Shown here one piece after another: positions 9,501 to 15,926 of a DNA stretch of 33,199 nucleotides (position 1 is the first letter of the stretch; the number at the start of each line of letters is the position of its first letter). Origin of the DNA: JALZHR01 sp036389695. Lineage in GTDB: Bacteria; Acidobacteriota; Blastocatellia; Pyrinomonadales; Pyrinomonadaceae. The stretch covers positions 1 to 33,199 of the forward strand of contig DASVWG010000359.1 of assembly GCA_036389695.1 (NCBI GenBank), read 5' to 3'. The notes beneath the pieces are model-generated. The model was not told where the DNA came from, did not search any database, and was given only the letters and a program-made list of their open reading frames with translations. The position numbers and the translations under genes were made by a program.

Positions 9501-9876
9501 GTTCGCCCTGCAAAATATCGACGACGGCATCGACGCCGCCGACCGCTAAAGTAACGTCTAATGCAGACTGCTGCCCGACCTCCAGCAAAACGTTATTCAC
9601 CGTTTTCGCCGAAAAACCGCTCGCCGTGACTTTGACCGTGTAAGTGCTCGGCGGAAGCGAGAGAATGACGTAATTTCCCTCGTCGTCCGTGACGACGGTG
9701 CGCGTCGTTCCTTTGGCGTTGTCGGTCGCCGTCACGCTCGCGCCCGCAATCGCCGAACCGTTCGGGTCGGTCACGTTGCCGCGCAGCTCCGCCGTCGCCG
9801 TCGCCTGCGCGAAAGCGCTCGCCGCTCCGATGCAAAGACACAACAAAAGCCAGAAAATATTTTTCATTTTTTTCAT
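6547..9876 (-). CDS. TonB-dependent receptor, Oar-like, with carboxypeptidase-regulatory N-domain
   Basis: The start is set at 9876 (1109 aa) rather than four codons upstream, because GGAG lies 7 nt before this ATG. A signal peptide (MKKMKNIFWLLLCLCIG... ending ASAFAQ) is followed by a carboxypeptidase-regulatory/Ig-like domain of about 85 residues (ELRGNVTDPNGSAIAGASV to DVTLAVGG). The TonB plug comes next, with EFQVDRNSYNAEFGGSSGG and VNIVSKTGSNNWHGS. A beta-barrel of roughly 850 residues ends in LQFGIRYNF, the terminal aromatic expected of an outer-membrane protein. Such Oar/SusC-like receptors are expanded in Acidobacteriota and are thought to import oligosaccharides or peptides. No SusD partner is adjacent, so the substrate is unknown. 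A strong terminator follows. Confidence 0.93.
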   Translation of the reverse strand: MKKMKNIFWLLLCLCIGAASAFAQATATAELRGNVTDPNGSAIAGASVTATDNAKGTTRTVVTDDEGNYVILSLPPSTYTVKVTASGFSAKTVNNVLLEVGQQSALDVTLAVGGVDAVVDILQGEQQLVDTERTQQSTVISARQLNNLPINRRNFLDFALLTPGVNDADNINDSTDFRVAQTPQSGLSFGGNNGRGNSINVDGSTADTASGGARNVVSQEAVQEFQVDRNSYNAEFGGSSGGVVNIVSKTGSNNWHGSVFGYFRDKRFDARNAFDFNPNGKSPYNRQQFGGSLGGRIIENKTFFFVSAEGLRQNQTSFVTLNESLTNGLKLAPGNAAGDQNAFLNYLLTRPNFAPLGVGVRNVLTLPSARTSNLYAATNGQFPAGENSALISGRIDHTFGESDTGFVRLNYTRTDQENVATGALNAVSRGRAVESPSGGILLSETHTFNPTTINEARAQFSYYRLIVTPNDPVGPEINILGFGNFGRDIFLPSDSITRGFDVADTLSFVRGTHTFKTGVVFQYNRVSTNSETYLPGTFRFGALPFSSVFSAAQRTALVGTALTGAACLAAPIGGQIGADIQSGFITAAQGAALRNSLCNANNTINALQAYNINAPQVYQQGFGLPGFASSSQRFSLFAQDTWKARTNLTFNYGLRYFVQNEADPIPTDKNNFQPRVGFAWDVFNNAKTVIRAGAGIFTGQIDNQITNVTNTLASGTQPYNVNIVVSAITLPGTYSSAFIYQTLLAQGVIGNRQIVASDLTQFGLNTAPGRPLEARIRIGENFQNPETYQISGAIQQDLGRGFSAEISYLFSRGIHLVRPVDVRRYSVIGTSPFTGQPIVNATELACYTIPGAPAAGFNCSTNGAGLNGNFLPRFALDAEYQSVANSFYHAGTLQITKRFSRFYSVNANYTLSKTIDEATDFNTDYLAQNPLNVRDDRSLSAFDQRHRIVLSAVFISPFKNVFLRDFVFAPIFTAGSGRPFNLLIGFDTNNDSRLYNDRPAGVGRNTGRGEPYSSFDMRLARRFFVREQRFLELTFEAFNLFNHVNYNGINNVVGTACVANLPTNPNCAGATSVIAPNPKGIKGISPTAPLGFTSAAPARQLQFGIRYNF

Positions 9877-9990
9877 AACAGTCTCCATATTAGATAAGAA
9901 CTAGAACAGTTTTTTCGCCGCCGAAGCCTCAAGCGGGCGGCGCGAAATTTCGCCGCGCGGGAGCCGGTAAATCAAATTTTAATTATTCAA

Positions 9991-10584
9991 TCAATGACGC
10001 AGTAAACCTTTTAAAGCCATCTCGCAAACGTTTTGACTGACCTTCTCGACCGAAAGCTTGCCGTTCGGGCGAAACCAGCGCGAGAGCCACAAAATCATTC
10101 CGAACAGCGTGAAGGTCGCCGTCGTAATATCGATGTCGTAAAGCTTCCCGCCCTTTTCCAGCTCGACCAGAGTATCGCGCACAAAATCGAAATAATCGCG
10201 CCGTCGTTTCAGAATCGTTTCGCGCTGCGTAAAAGTCAGCGCGTTGATTTCGTGCGAGATGATTATCACGGCGTGGTTGCCTTCGGCGGCGAGCCGCGCG
10301 TGATTTAAAATAATAAATTTAAGCCGCTGTTCGGCGTCAATAATTTCACGCGCCGGGTCTAAAACTTCATTTTTGACGCTGTCCAAACCGAGCGTCACAA
10401 TCAGGTAAAGCAATTCCTGCTTGCTTTCAAAATAATAATAAAGTCCGGCTTTGGTTATCTTTAGCGCGTCGGCGATGTCGGTCAGCGAGGTCGATTCAAA
10501 GCCTCTCTCGACAAACATCTGCGCCGCCGTCAGATAAATTTCCTGCGCCCGGTCGAGACTTTTTTGTGTTCCGTTTCGCGGCAT
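9991..10584 (-). CDS. TetR/AcrR family transcriptional regulator
   Basis: The 197-residue protein has a TetR N-terminal helix-turn-helix at about residues 34-57 (TSLTDIADALKITKAGLYYYF followed by ESKQELLY). Its C-terminal ligand domain ends in a segment (MILWLSRWFRPNGKLS) common in regulators of acyl-CoA or fatty-acid genes. It is transcribed away from the dehydratase-like gene at 10843. The 258-bp gap holds a palindrome well placed as its operator, so it probably represses itself and/or the CoA block and is released by an acyl-CoA-type ligand. No strong Shine-Dalgarno precedes the ATG. Confidence 0.88.
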   Translation of the reverse strand: MPRNGTQKSLDRAQEIYLTAAQMFVERGFESTSLTDIADALKITKAGLYYYFESKQELLYLIVTLGLDSVKNEVLDPAREIIDAEQRLKFIILNHARLAAEGNHAVIIISHEINALTFTQRETILKRRRDYFDFVRDTLVELEKGGKLYDIDITTATFTLFGMILWLSRWFRPNGKLSVEKVSQNVCEMALKGLLRH

Positions 10585-10643
10585 ATAAAGTTCGGGAAAC
10601 TTCCGGACTTAATTGAGTCTTTCGAAATTTCCGCCTTGCCAAT

Positions 10644-10693
10644 TTGATTGCTACGGTTACTGAATTGTGCTATTTTTTACTTACCGTTCGGTA
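10644..10693 (+). promoter_or_regulatory. Candidate promoter with overlapping TetR operator
   Basis: TTGATT (10644-10649), an 18-nt spacer and TGCTAT (10668-10673) form a plausible promoter reading towards 10843. A perfect palindrome TACCG-TT-CGGTA follows at 10682-10693, overlapping the expected transcription start. Its size and ACCG/CGGT half-sites suit a TetR-type dimer, and the divergent tetR gene starts about 100 bp away. The roughly 150 nt between this site and the ATG show no further obvious motif. Confidence 0.5.
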
Positions 10694-10842
10694 GAATTTC
10701 ATTAAAATTAATAAACTATTTCCAAATTGTCAAGATATTTTTTGAAGTAAACCGGCAAACGTTTGCCGTAAATCGGTCGAGCCGATTTTATCGAGACGCT
10801 TTCGATTAATTTCCTTCTGAAATTTACTGAAATTTTTAAGCT

Positions 10843-12375
10843 ATGAGCAGTTCAAATATTAAATCCGGCGCGATAAAAACGAGCGAAGATTACATCGCTT
10901 CCCTGCGCGGGCGAAACCTGAAAGTTTATCTTTTCGGCGCGCTTATCGAAGAGACGGTCGACCATCCGATGATTCGCCCGAGCATCAACGCCGTTGCCGA
11001 AACTTACGATTTGGCGGAGCGCGAGCCGGAGCTGGCGAGCGCCGTTTCGCCTTTCACGGGCGAGCGCGTCAATCGTTTCGTTCACATCGCGACGAGCCGC
11101 GACGACGTCGTTCTGCAAAACAAAATGCAGCGCCGTCTCGGTCAACTGACCGGAACGTGTTTTCAGCGCTGCGTCGGAATGGACGCGCTCAATTCGCTTT
11201 ATTCGACGACGTTCGAGATTGACGAAAAATATCAAACTGAATATCACGCGCGCCTGAAAGATTTTATCGCGCAGGTTCAGCGAAAAAATCTCGTTATCGG
11301 CGGCGCGATGACCGATGTGAAAGGCGACCGAAGTAAAGCGCCGCACGAGCAAGCCGACCCGGATTTATTCGTCCGCGTCGTCGAGCGAACCGACGAAGGC
11401 GTTTACGTTTCGGGCGCGAAAGCTCATCAAACCGGCTGTCTGAATTCGCACTGGCTGATTATTATGCCGACGATTCGCCTCACGGAAAACGACAAATCAT
11501 ACGCGATTGTCGGCGCGATTCCGGTCGAAGCCGAAGGAATTACATACATTTACGGTCGCCAATCCTGCGATACGCGCTCGATGGAAGGCAGCGAAATCGA
11601 CGTCGGAAACGCGCAGTTCGGCGGTCAGGAAGCGATGATAATTTTCGAGCGCGTTTTTATTCCGAACGAGCTGATTTTTATGGAAGGCGAAACGGAATTT
11701 GCCGCGATGCTCGTCGAAAGATTCACCTGTTATCATCGCCGCTCTTACGTCTGCAAAAGCGGCTTGGGCGACGTGATAATCGGCGCGGCGGCGCAAATCG
11801 CCGAATACAACGGCGTGGAAAAAGCCTCGCACATCAAAGACAAACTGGTTGAAATGACGCACTTAAACGAAACGATTTACGCGACCGGCATCGCGTCTTC
11901 GTATCAATCGAAACCGACAAGATCCGGCGCTTATATTAACGACGATATGCTGGCAAACGTCTGCAAGCATCACGTCACGAAAATGCCTTACGAAATCGGG
12001 CGGCTGGCGCAGGATTTGGCGGGCGGCTTGATGGTCACGATGCCGTCCGAGCGCGATTTTCGCAGCGAAGAAGTCGGGCATCTTCTGGAAAAATATCTGA
12101 AAGGTCGCGCCGACGTTTCGACCGAGCATCGAATGCGCATCCTGCGTCTCATCGAAAATATGACTTTGGGCAGAAACGCCGTCGGCTATCTAACCGAATC
12201 GATGCACGGCGCCGGCTCGCCGCAAGCCCAACGCATCCAAATCGCCCGCCAGATGCAAATCGAATTCAAAAAACAACTGGCAAAGGAATTAGCCGGAATC
12301 GAAGACCGCAAACGCGAGCAGCTGACGACGGAAATCTCCGATTATTTCGGCAAAGTTTTTGATACGGAAGTTTGA
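10843..12375 (+). CDS. abfD: 4-hydroxybutyryl-CoA dehydratase-like FAD/[4Fe-4S] enzyme (HpaB superfamily)
   Basis: This 510-residue member of the HpaB/AbfD superfamily is best read as 4-hydroxybutyryl-CoA dehydratase/vinylacetyl-CoA isomerase, which converts 4-hydroxybutyryl-CoA to crotonyl-CoA. Plain HpaB hydroxylases lack the iron-sulfur ligands. Here they are present: C106 and C110 in TGTCFQRCVGMDALN, then H298 and C304 in CYHRRSYVCKSG. Other segments match AbfD as I recall it: KAHQTG, GRQSCDTR, FGGQEA (E263), KASHIKDKLVEMTHLNET and TESMHGAGSPQAQR (E452). The spacing from the ligand His to the last Cys is one residue shorter than I recall for the clostridial enzyme. It is the first gene of a plus-strand block with an MFS carrier, an HMG-CoA reductase and a crotonase. 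No clear Shine-Dalgarno is visible. Automated annotation would probably say 4-hydroxyphenylacetate 3-hydroxylase. Confidence 0.82.
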   Translation: MSSSNIKSGAIKTSEDYIASLRGRNLKVYLFGALIEETVDHPMIRPSINAVAETYDLAEREPELASAVSPFTGERVNRFVHIATSRDDVVLQNKMQRRLGQLTGTCFQRCVGMDALNSLYSTTFEIDEKYQTEYHARLKDFIAQVQRKNLVIGGAMTDVKGDRSKAPHEQADPDLFVRVVERTDEGVYVSGAKAHQTGCLNSHWLIIMPTIRLTENDKSYAIVGAIPVEAEGITYIYGRQSCDTRSMEGSEIDVGNAQFGGQEAMIIFERVFIPNELIFMEGETEFAAMLVERFTCYHRRSYVCKSGLGDVIIGAAAQIAEYNGVEKASHIKDKLVEMTHLNETIYATGIASSYQSKPTRSGAYINDDMLANVCKHHVTKMPYEIGRLAQDLAGGLMVTMPSERDFRSEEVGHLLEKYLKGRADVSTEHRMRILRLIENMTLGRNAVGYLTESMHGAGSPQAQRIQIARQMQIEFKKQLAKELAGIEDRKREQLTTEISDYFGKVFDTEV

Positions 12376-12413
12376 AAATTAAAAACAAACCTGCAAATAA
12401 AGTTTTTAATTTT
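12376..12413 (+). terminator. AT-rich hairpin after the dehydratase gene
   Basis: An 11-bp perfect stem (AAATTAAAAAC at 12376-12386 with GTTTTTAATTT at 12402-12412) starts immediately after the stop codon and ends in a T-rich arm. It could act as an intrinsic terminator or a 3' end stabiliser, separating the dehydratase from the transposase unit. Its low GC makes termination uncertain. Confidence 0.45.
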
Positions 12414-12422
12414 TAAATACCA

Positions 12423-13078
12423 GTCGGCAACGCCGACGCCAGCAAATAGCTTGGCAGGTAACTGCCAAGAAGGAATGTAAATCAAATCGGAGTCCGTTTT
12501 AACGGACGGCAGACAAAACGAGAAATGTCGCAATCATTTATTAAACTGACGTATCATATCGTCTTTGCCACGAAAAATCGCGTGCCTGTTTTAAACAAAG
12601 AAATCCGCTCGTGCCTATATGAATATTGCGGCGGAATTACACGAAATCTGAAAGGCGTTTTGGTTGAAATCGGCGGCATCGAAGACCATATTCATGCGCT
12701 CGTTAGTTTATCGCCGAATATAAATTTGGCTGAATTTGTTCAGAAATTAAAAGCAAATAGCTCGCGCTGGCTGAACAAAACTTATTTTTCCGATTTCGCC
12801 TGGCAAACCGGTTACGGCGCGTTTACGGTCAGCGAATCGCAAATCGAAAGGGTGCGAAATTACATTCGTAATCAAGAGATACATCACAATAAATATGGCG
12901 GTTTTGAAAATGAATTTGAAAGTTTATTAAAGGCGCACGGAATTGATTATAATCGCGATTATTTGTGGAAATGATTTTACGGAAATTTCTGCCGTCCGTT
13001 AAAACGGACTCCGTTTGAAATTTTCGTCTTGTCCCGGCACTGACGTGCCAGGCTATTTGCTTTCATCTGCTTCGCAGA
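12423..13078. mobile_element. REPtron-like element: Y1 transposase between inverted arrays of palindromes
   Basis: Three hairpins lie on each side of the transposase gene, in mirrored order. Left: GTCGGC-AAC-GCCGAC (12423-12437), CTTGGCAG-GTAA-CTGCCAAG (12450-12469) and GTCCGTT-TT-AACGGAC (12492-12507). Right: the same third hairpin inverted (12989-13013 is the exact reverse complement of 12488-12512, 25 nt), then GGCAC-TGAC-GTGCC (13036-13049) and TCTGC-TTC-GCAGA (13066-13078). The linker AGCAAATAGC beside the second hairpin occurs on both sides in opposite orientation. GGAG sits at the 5' foot of the third hairpin on both sides, as known for REP units. No target duplication could be defined. 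It is inserted between the dehydratase and MFS genes. Confidence 0.8.
12525..12974 (+). CDS. Y1-type (HUH) transposase, IS200/RAYT-like
   Basis: The 149-residue protein is a single-domain tyrosine HUH transposase of the IS200/IS605 TnpA or RAYT group. The HUH motif is H55-I-H57 in GGIEDHIHALVSL, and the catalytic Tyr is probably Y113 in RVRNYIRNQ. KLKANSSRWLN and WQTGYGAF are typical family blocks. It cuts and joins single-stranded DNA at hairpin-marked ends through a 5'-phosphotyrosine. All motifs are intact and the length is full, so the protein may be active. The gene is more AT-rich than its neighbours. Its mirrored palindromic flanks favour a RAYT-like, REP-associated role over a simple IS200 copy, but the protein length (about 150) is IS200-like. 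Copy number in the genome would decide. Confidence 0.9.
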   Translation: MSQSFIKLTYHIVFATKNRVPVLNKEIRSCLYEYCGGITRNLKGVLVEIGGIEDHIHALVSLSPNINLAEFVQKLKANSSRWLNKTYFSDFAWQTGYGAFTVSESQIERVRNYIRNQEIHHNKYGGFENEFESLLKAHGIDYNRDYLWK

Positions 13079-13099
13079 CTTTTTTGGTATTTTAATTTT

Positions 13100-14437
13100 A
13101 TGAATCAGAAGACATCGCACGTTTGGTTTGCGCTGTGGGTTTTGTTCGCCATCAACGCGATGAATTTTTTTGACCGGCAGATTTTGGGCGCGGTCGGCGA
13201 GCCGATTCGCAAGGAATTCGGTTTGAGCGATGCGGCGCTCGGCGCGCTCGGGACGGCGTTTACATTGCTTTACGCATTTGTCGGCGTACCGCTCGGGCGG
13301 ATGGCTGATAAAAGCCGGCGCAAAGGAATTCTTTCCGCCGGAGTTTTCGTCTGGAGCCTGATGACGGCGGCTTCGGGCGTGGCGACGAATTTCTGGCAGA
13401 TTTTCGTTTTGCGTCTCGGCGTCGGCGTCGGCGAAGCGTCGTGCGCGCCCGCCGCGACTTCATTAATCGGCGATTTGTTTCCGGCTGAAAAACGCGCCAA
13501 GGCGCTCTCGATTTTTATGCTCGGGCTGCCCGTCGGCGTGGCGTTGAGCTTTGCGGTGAGCGGCGTTGTGGCGCGTCAATACGGCTGGCGAGCGGCTTTT
13601 CTGGTCGCGGGCGTTCCGGGAATTTTGTGCGCGATTGCGGCATTATTTATAAAAGAACCGCGGCGCGGCGCGACCGAAACGCACAACATCGGAACCGAAA
13701 AGCGCGCAGGCTCGCCTTATAAATTGGTTCTTTCTTCGCCGACGATGTTGTGGCTGATTGTTTCGGGCGCGCTGCATAATTTCAATATGTATGCCATCGG
13801 CGCGTTTATCACGCCGTTTCTGATGCGCTATCACGGCACCGATATTCAAACGGCAAACTTCGTCTCGATGATTATTTACGGCTTGCTCGGCGCGCCCGGG
13901 CTTTTGCTCGGCGGCTTTATCGGCGACGCCGCGATGAAGCGGCGCAAAGACGGTCGGATGCTGGTCGGAACGTTTGCGATTCTCGGCTCGGTTCCGTTCG
14001 TTCTGCTCGCTCTGGGCAGACCGGGCGGCGATTTTACGGGCTTTTTAATTTTAATGGGCGCGGCTTGCGCGCTGATGTATTTTTATTATTCGACCGTTTA
14101 TTCGACGATTCAGGACGTCGTCGAGCCGGGCTTGCGCGGCACGGCGATGTCGCTTTATTTTATGGCGATGTATCTTTTGGGCGCGTCGCTCGGTCCTTAC
14201 GCCATCGGTTTAGTCAGCGATTATTTTACGCAGCAGGCGGCGCAAAACGCGGGCGTGACGGTTTTTACGCAAGCTTCTTTAGAGCCGTTTCGCGCCGCCG
14301 GACTGCATTCGGCGATGTATATCATCCCGGTTTTGAGCATTTTGCTGACGTTCGTCATGTTTGCCGCTTCGCGCACGGTCACGAAAGAAATCGAAAAGCT
14401 GCAAAGCTGGATGCGCGAATCATTTACGGCTAAATAA
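13100..14437 (+). CDS. MFS transporter, Spinster-like
   Basis: The 445-residue protein has about 12 predicted membrane helices. The first helix pair contains NAMNFFDRQILGAVGEPI, typical of the Spinster/aromatic-acid MFS group. Motif A is present as GRMADKSRRKG between helices 2 and 3, and LRLGVGVGEASCAPAATSLI is the group's helix 4 signature. It lies in the inner membrane and probably moves a small organic acid or lipid-like solute. Its place between the dehydratase and HMG-CoA reductase genes suggests it handles a substrate or product of the CoA block, which is inference only. A terminator-like repeat follows 4 nt after its stop. No clear Shine-Dalgarno is visible. Confidence 0.88.
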   Translation: MNQKTSHVWFALWVLFAINAMNFFDRQILGAVGEPIRKEFGLSDAALGALGTAFTLLYAFVGVPLGRMADKSRRKGILSAGVFVWSLMTAASGVATNFWQIFVLRLGVGVGEASCAPAATSLIGDLFPAEKRAKALSIFMLGLPVGVALSFAVSGVVARQYGWRAAFLVAGVPGILCAIAALFIKEPRRGATETHNIGTEKRAGSPYKLVLSSPTMLWLIVSGALHNFNMYAIGAFITPFLMRYHGTDIQTANFVSMIIYGLLGAPGLLLGGFIGDAAMKRRKDGRMLVGTFAILGSVPFVLLALGRPGGDFTGFLILMGAACALMYFYYSTVYSTIQDVVEPGLRGTAMSLYFMAMYLLGASLGPYAIGLVSDYFTQQAAQNAGVTVFTQASLEPFRAAGLHSAMYIIPVLSILLTFVMFAASRTVTKEIEKLQSWMRESFTAK

Positions 14438-14441
14438 AAAG

Positions 14442-14587
14442 GCAGAAGCCCGCGCGTGAGCAAGGGCGGAGAATGATTATGAATTCAGAATTCAAAATTC
14501 AGGATTTGCCGTCATTCGACGACCAATCTGAAATCTCAAATCACAATCTAAAATTGTTTCCGCCCTTGCTCACGCGCGGGCTTCTGC
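14442..14587. repeat. 29-bp perfect inverted repeat with REP-like palindromes
   Basis: Bases 14442-14470 and 14559-14587 are exact reverse complements over 29 nt, with an 88-nt AT-rich spacer. Each arm contains a smaller palindrome, GCCC-(12 nt)-GGGC, whose loop carries CGTGAGC. The same GCCC-N12-GGGC unit with the same CGTGAGC core recurs at 15794-15813, so these are members of one family. The element fills the whole 162-bp gap between the MFS and HMG-CoA reductase genes and ends just before the latter's start. The spacer holds several short AATTC and AATCT repeats but no gene. Confidence 0.88.
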
Positions 14588-14599
14588 TGCTTTTGTCAA

Positions 14600-15781
14600 A
14601 TGAACGATAATTCAAAACAAAACAAAATTCCCCGCTCGCGCGAAAATGATTATTCGCGTGAAATGGCGGAGACGCGCAGGCAATTTCTGAATGAACAAAC
14701 GGGCGCGGAGCTTAAACACGTCGGGCAATTTTCGTTTGAGCCTTCGATTCTGCCGGGAAACATAGAAAATTTTACCGGCGTCGCGCAAGTGCCGATTGGA
14801 CTGGCGGGACCGCTTTTAGTCAACGGCGAATACGCGAAAGGCGAATTTTTCGTGCCGCTCGCCACGACGGAAGGCACGCTCGTCGCCAGTTATAATCGCG
14901 GGATGAAGCTGCTTCGCGCGGCGGGCGGCGTGACGACGACGGTCGTTGACGATGCGATGCAGCGAGCGCCCGTTTTCGTTTTCAAATCCGCGCGCGGAGC
15001 GAGAGATTTCGGCATCTGGGTGAAAGAAAATTTCGCGGAAATCCAGCGACGCGCCGAAGCGACGACCGCGACCGGCAAATTGCGCGATATCCAGCAATTT
15101 CCCGCGAGCCGTTTTCTTTATCTGCGTTTTAATTACACGACGGGCGACGCCGCCGGGCAGAATATGGTCGGCAAAGCGACGAAAGCCGCCTGCGATTGGA
15201 TGATGTCGGTTTATGAAGGAATCGAACGTTATCAGCTCGAAGGCAGTTTGGCGACCGACAAAAAAACATCGTGGGTCAACACGCTGCACACGCGCGGCAA
15301 AAAAGTGATTGCCGAGGCGACTATCCCAGCCGCCGCTTTAAAGGAAATTATGCACGTCGGCGTCGAAGAAATTTTTCGCGCGCGTCTCGCCAGCCAGCTC
15401 GGCGGTTATCTTTCCGGCGTCAATAATAACGGCGCGCATTCGGCAAACGGCATCACGGCGATGTTTATTGCCTGCGGGCAGGACGCGGCGAATGTCGCGG
15501 AATCTTCGGCGGCGGCGGTTTACGGCGAGATTACGCCCGCCGGAGATTATTATTATTCGATTACGCTGCCGTCTTTAATCGTCGCGACCTACGGCGGCGG
15601 AACGGGCTTGCCGACGCAGCGCGAATGTCTGGAAATGCTGGACTGCTACGGCAAAGACCGCGTCAAAAAATTTGCCGAAATCGTCGCGGCGACCGTTTTG
15701 TGCGGCGAATTATCTCTGGGAACCGCCGTGATTGCCGACGAATGGGTTTCGAGCCACGAGCAATACGGGCGCAACCGTTAG
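14600..15781 (+). CDS. Hydroxymethylglutaryl-CoA reductase, class I-like
   Basis: This 393-residue protein reduces HMG-CoA to mevalonate with NAD(P)H, or an analogous acyl-CoA. The HMG-CoA reductase signature is clear: ENFTGVAQVPIGLAGPLLVN, then VPLATTEGTLVASYNRG with catalytic Glu91. TTGDAAGQNM lies near 180-189, ATDKK provides Lys221, GQDAAN provides Asp295, and the C-terminal SHEQYGRNR carries His386. YGGGTGLPTQ is also family-typical, and Lys in TDKK favours class I over the Pseudomonas class II form. There is no membrane anchor, so it is soluble. Most Acidobacteriota are expected to make isoprenoids by the MEP route, so a mevalonate-type enzyme here is notable. Other mevalonate genes are not in the window. 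The stop codon touches the following repeat. Confidence 0.9.
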   Translation: MNDNSKQNKIPRSRENDYSREMAETRRQFLNEQTGAELKHVGQFSFEPSILPGNIENFTGVAQVPIGLAGPLLVNGEYAKGEFFVPLATTEGTLVASYNRGMKLLRAAGGVTTTVVDDAMQRAPVFVFKSARGARDFGIWVKENFAEIQRRAEATTATGKLRDIQQFPASRFLYLRFNYTTGDAAGQNMVGKATKAACDWMMSVYEGIERYQLEGSLATDKKTSWVNTLHTRGKKVIAEATIPAAALKEIMHVGVEEIFRARLASQLGGYLSGVNNNGAHSANGITAMFIACGQDAANVAESSAAAVYGEITPAGDYYYSITLPSLIVATYGGGTGLPTQRECLEMLDCYGKDRVKKFAEIVAATVLCGELSLGTAVIADEWVSSHEQYGRNR

Positions 15782-15885
15782 CAAGTGTCTGTAGCCCAAG
15801 CGTGAGCGCGGGCTTTTGTTGCGAATTGGAGTCTTTGCGCTACAGGCGGAAGCCCTTCCTTACGGTCGGGCTACTGACACTTGCT
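15780..15885. repeat. Inverted pair of GTAG-headed REP-like units
   Basis: AGCAAGTGTCTGTAGCCC (15780-15797) and the reverse complement of 15868-15885 match at 17 of 18 positions. Each arm begins a REP-like unit. The left reads GTAG then GCCC-N12-GGGC on the plus strand (15791-15813). The right reads the same architecture on the minus strand (15852-15874). The GTAG tetranucleotide at the 5' foot of a palindrome is the known hallmark of REP sequences recognised by RAYT transposases. The pair fills the 145-bp gap between the HMG-CoA reductase and crotonase genes. Confidence 0.85.
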
Positions 15886-15926
15886 TTTGATTATTGCGTG
15901 ATAATTAAAGAATTGGAAAAAAATCA

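Noticed and set aside
9920..9960. Terminator for tetR in the GC-rich hairpins before the TonB gene
   Set aside because: The stems (GCGGCG with CGCCGC, and GCCGC with GCGGC) overlap, and on the minus strand an A run, not a T run, follows them.
10843..12375. 4-hydroxyphenylacetate 3-monooxygenase (HpaB) as the function
   Set aside because: The CFQRC pair and the later His/Cys pair are iron-sulfur ligands of AbfD-type dehydratases and are not expected in plain HpaB hydroxylases.
14442..15885. CRISPR-like or transposon-end interpretation of the inverted repeats
   Set aside because: The repeats are inverted pairs without regular spacers, cas genes or a transposase between them; REP/BIME units explain them better.
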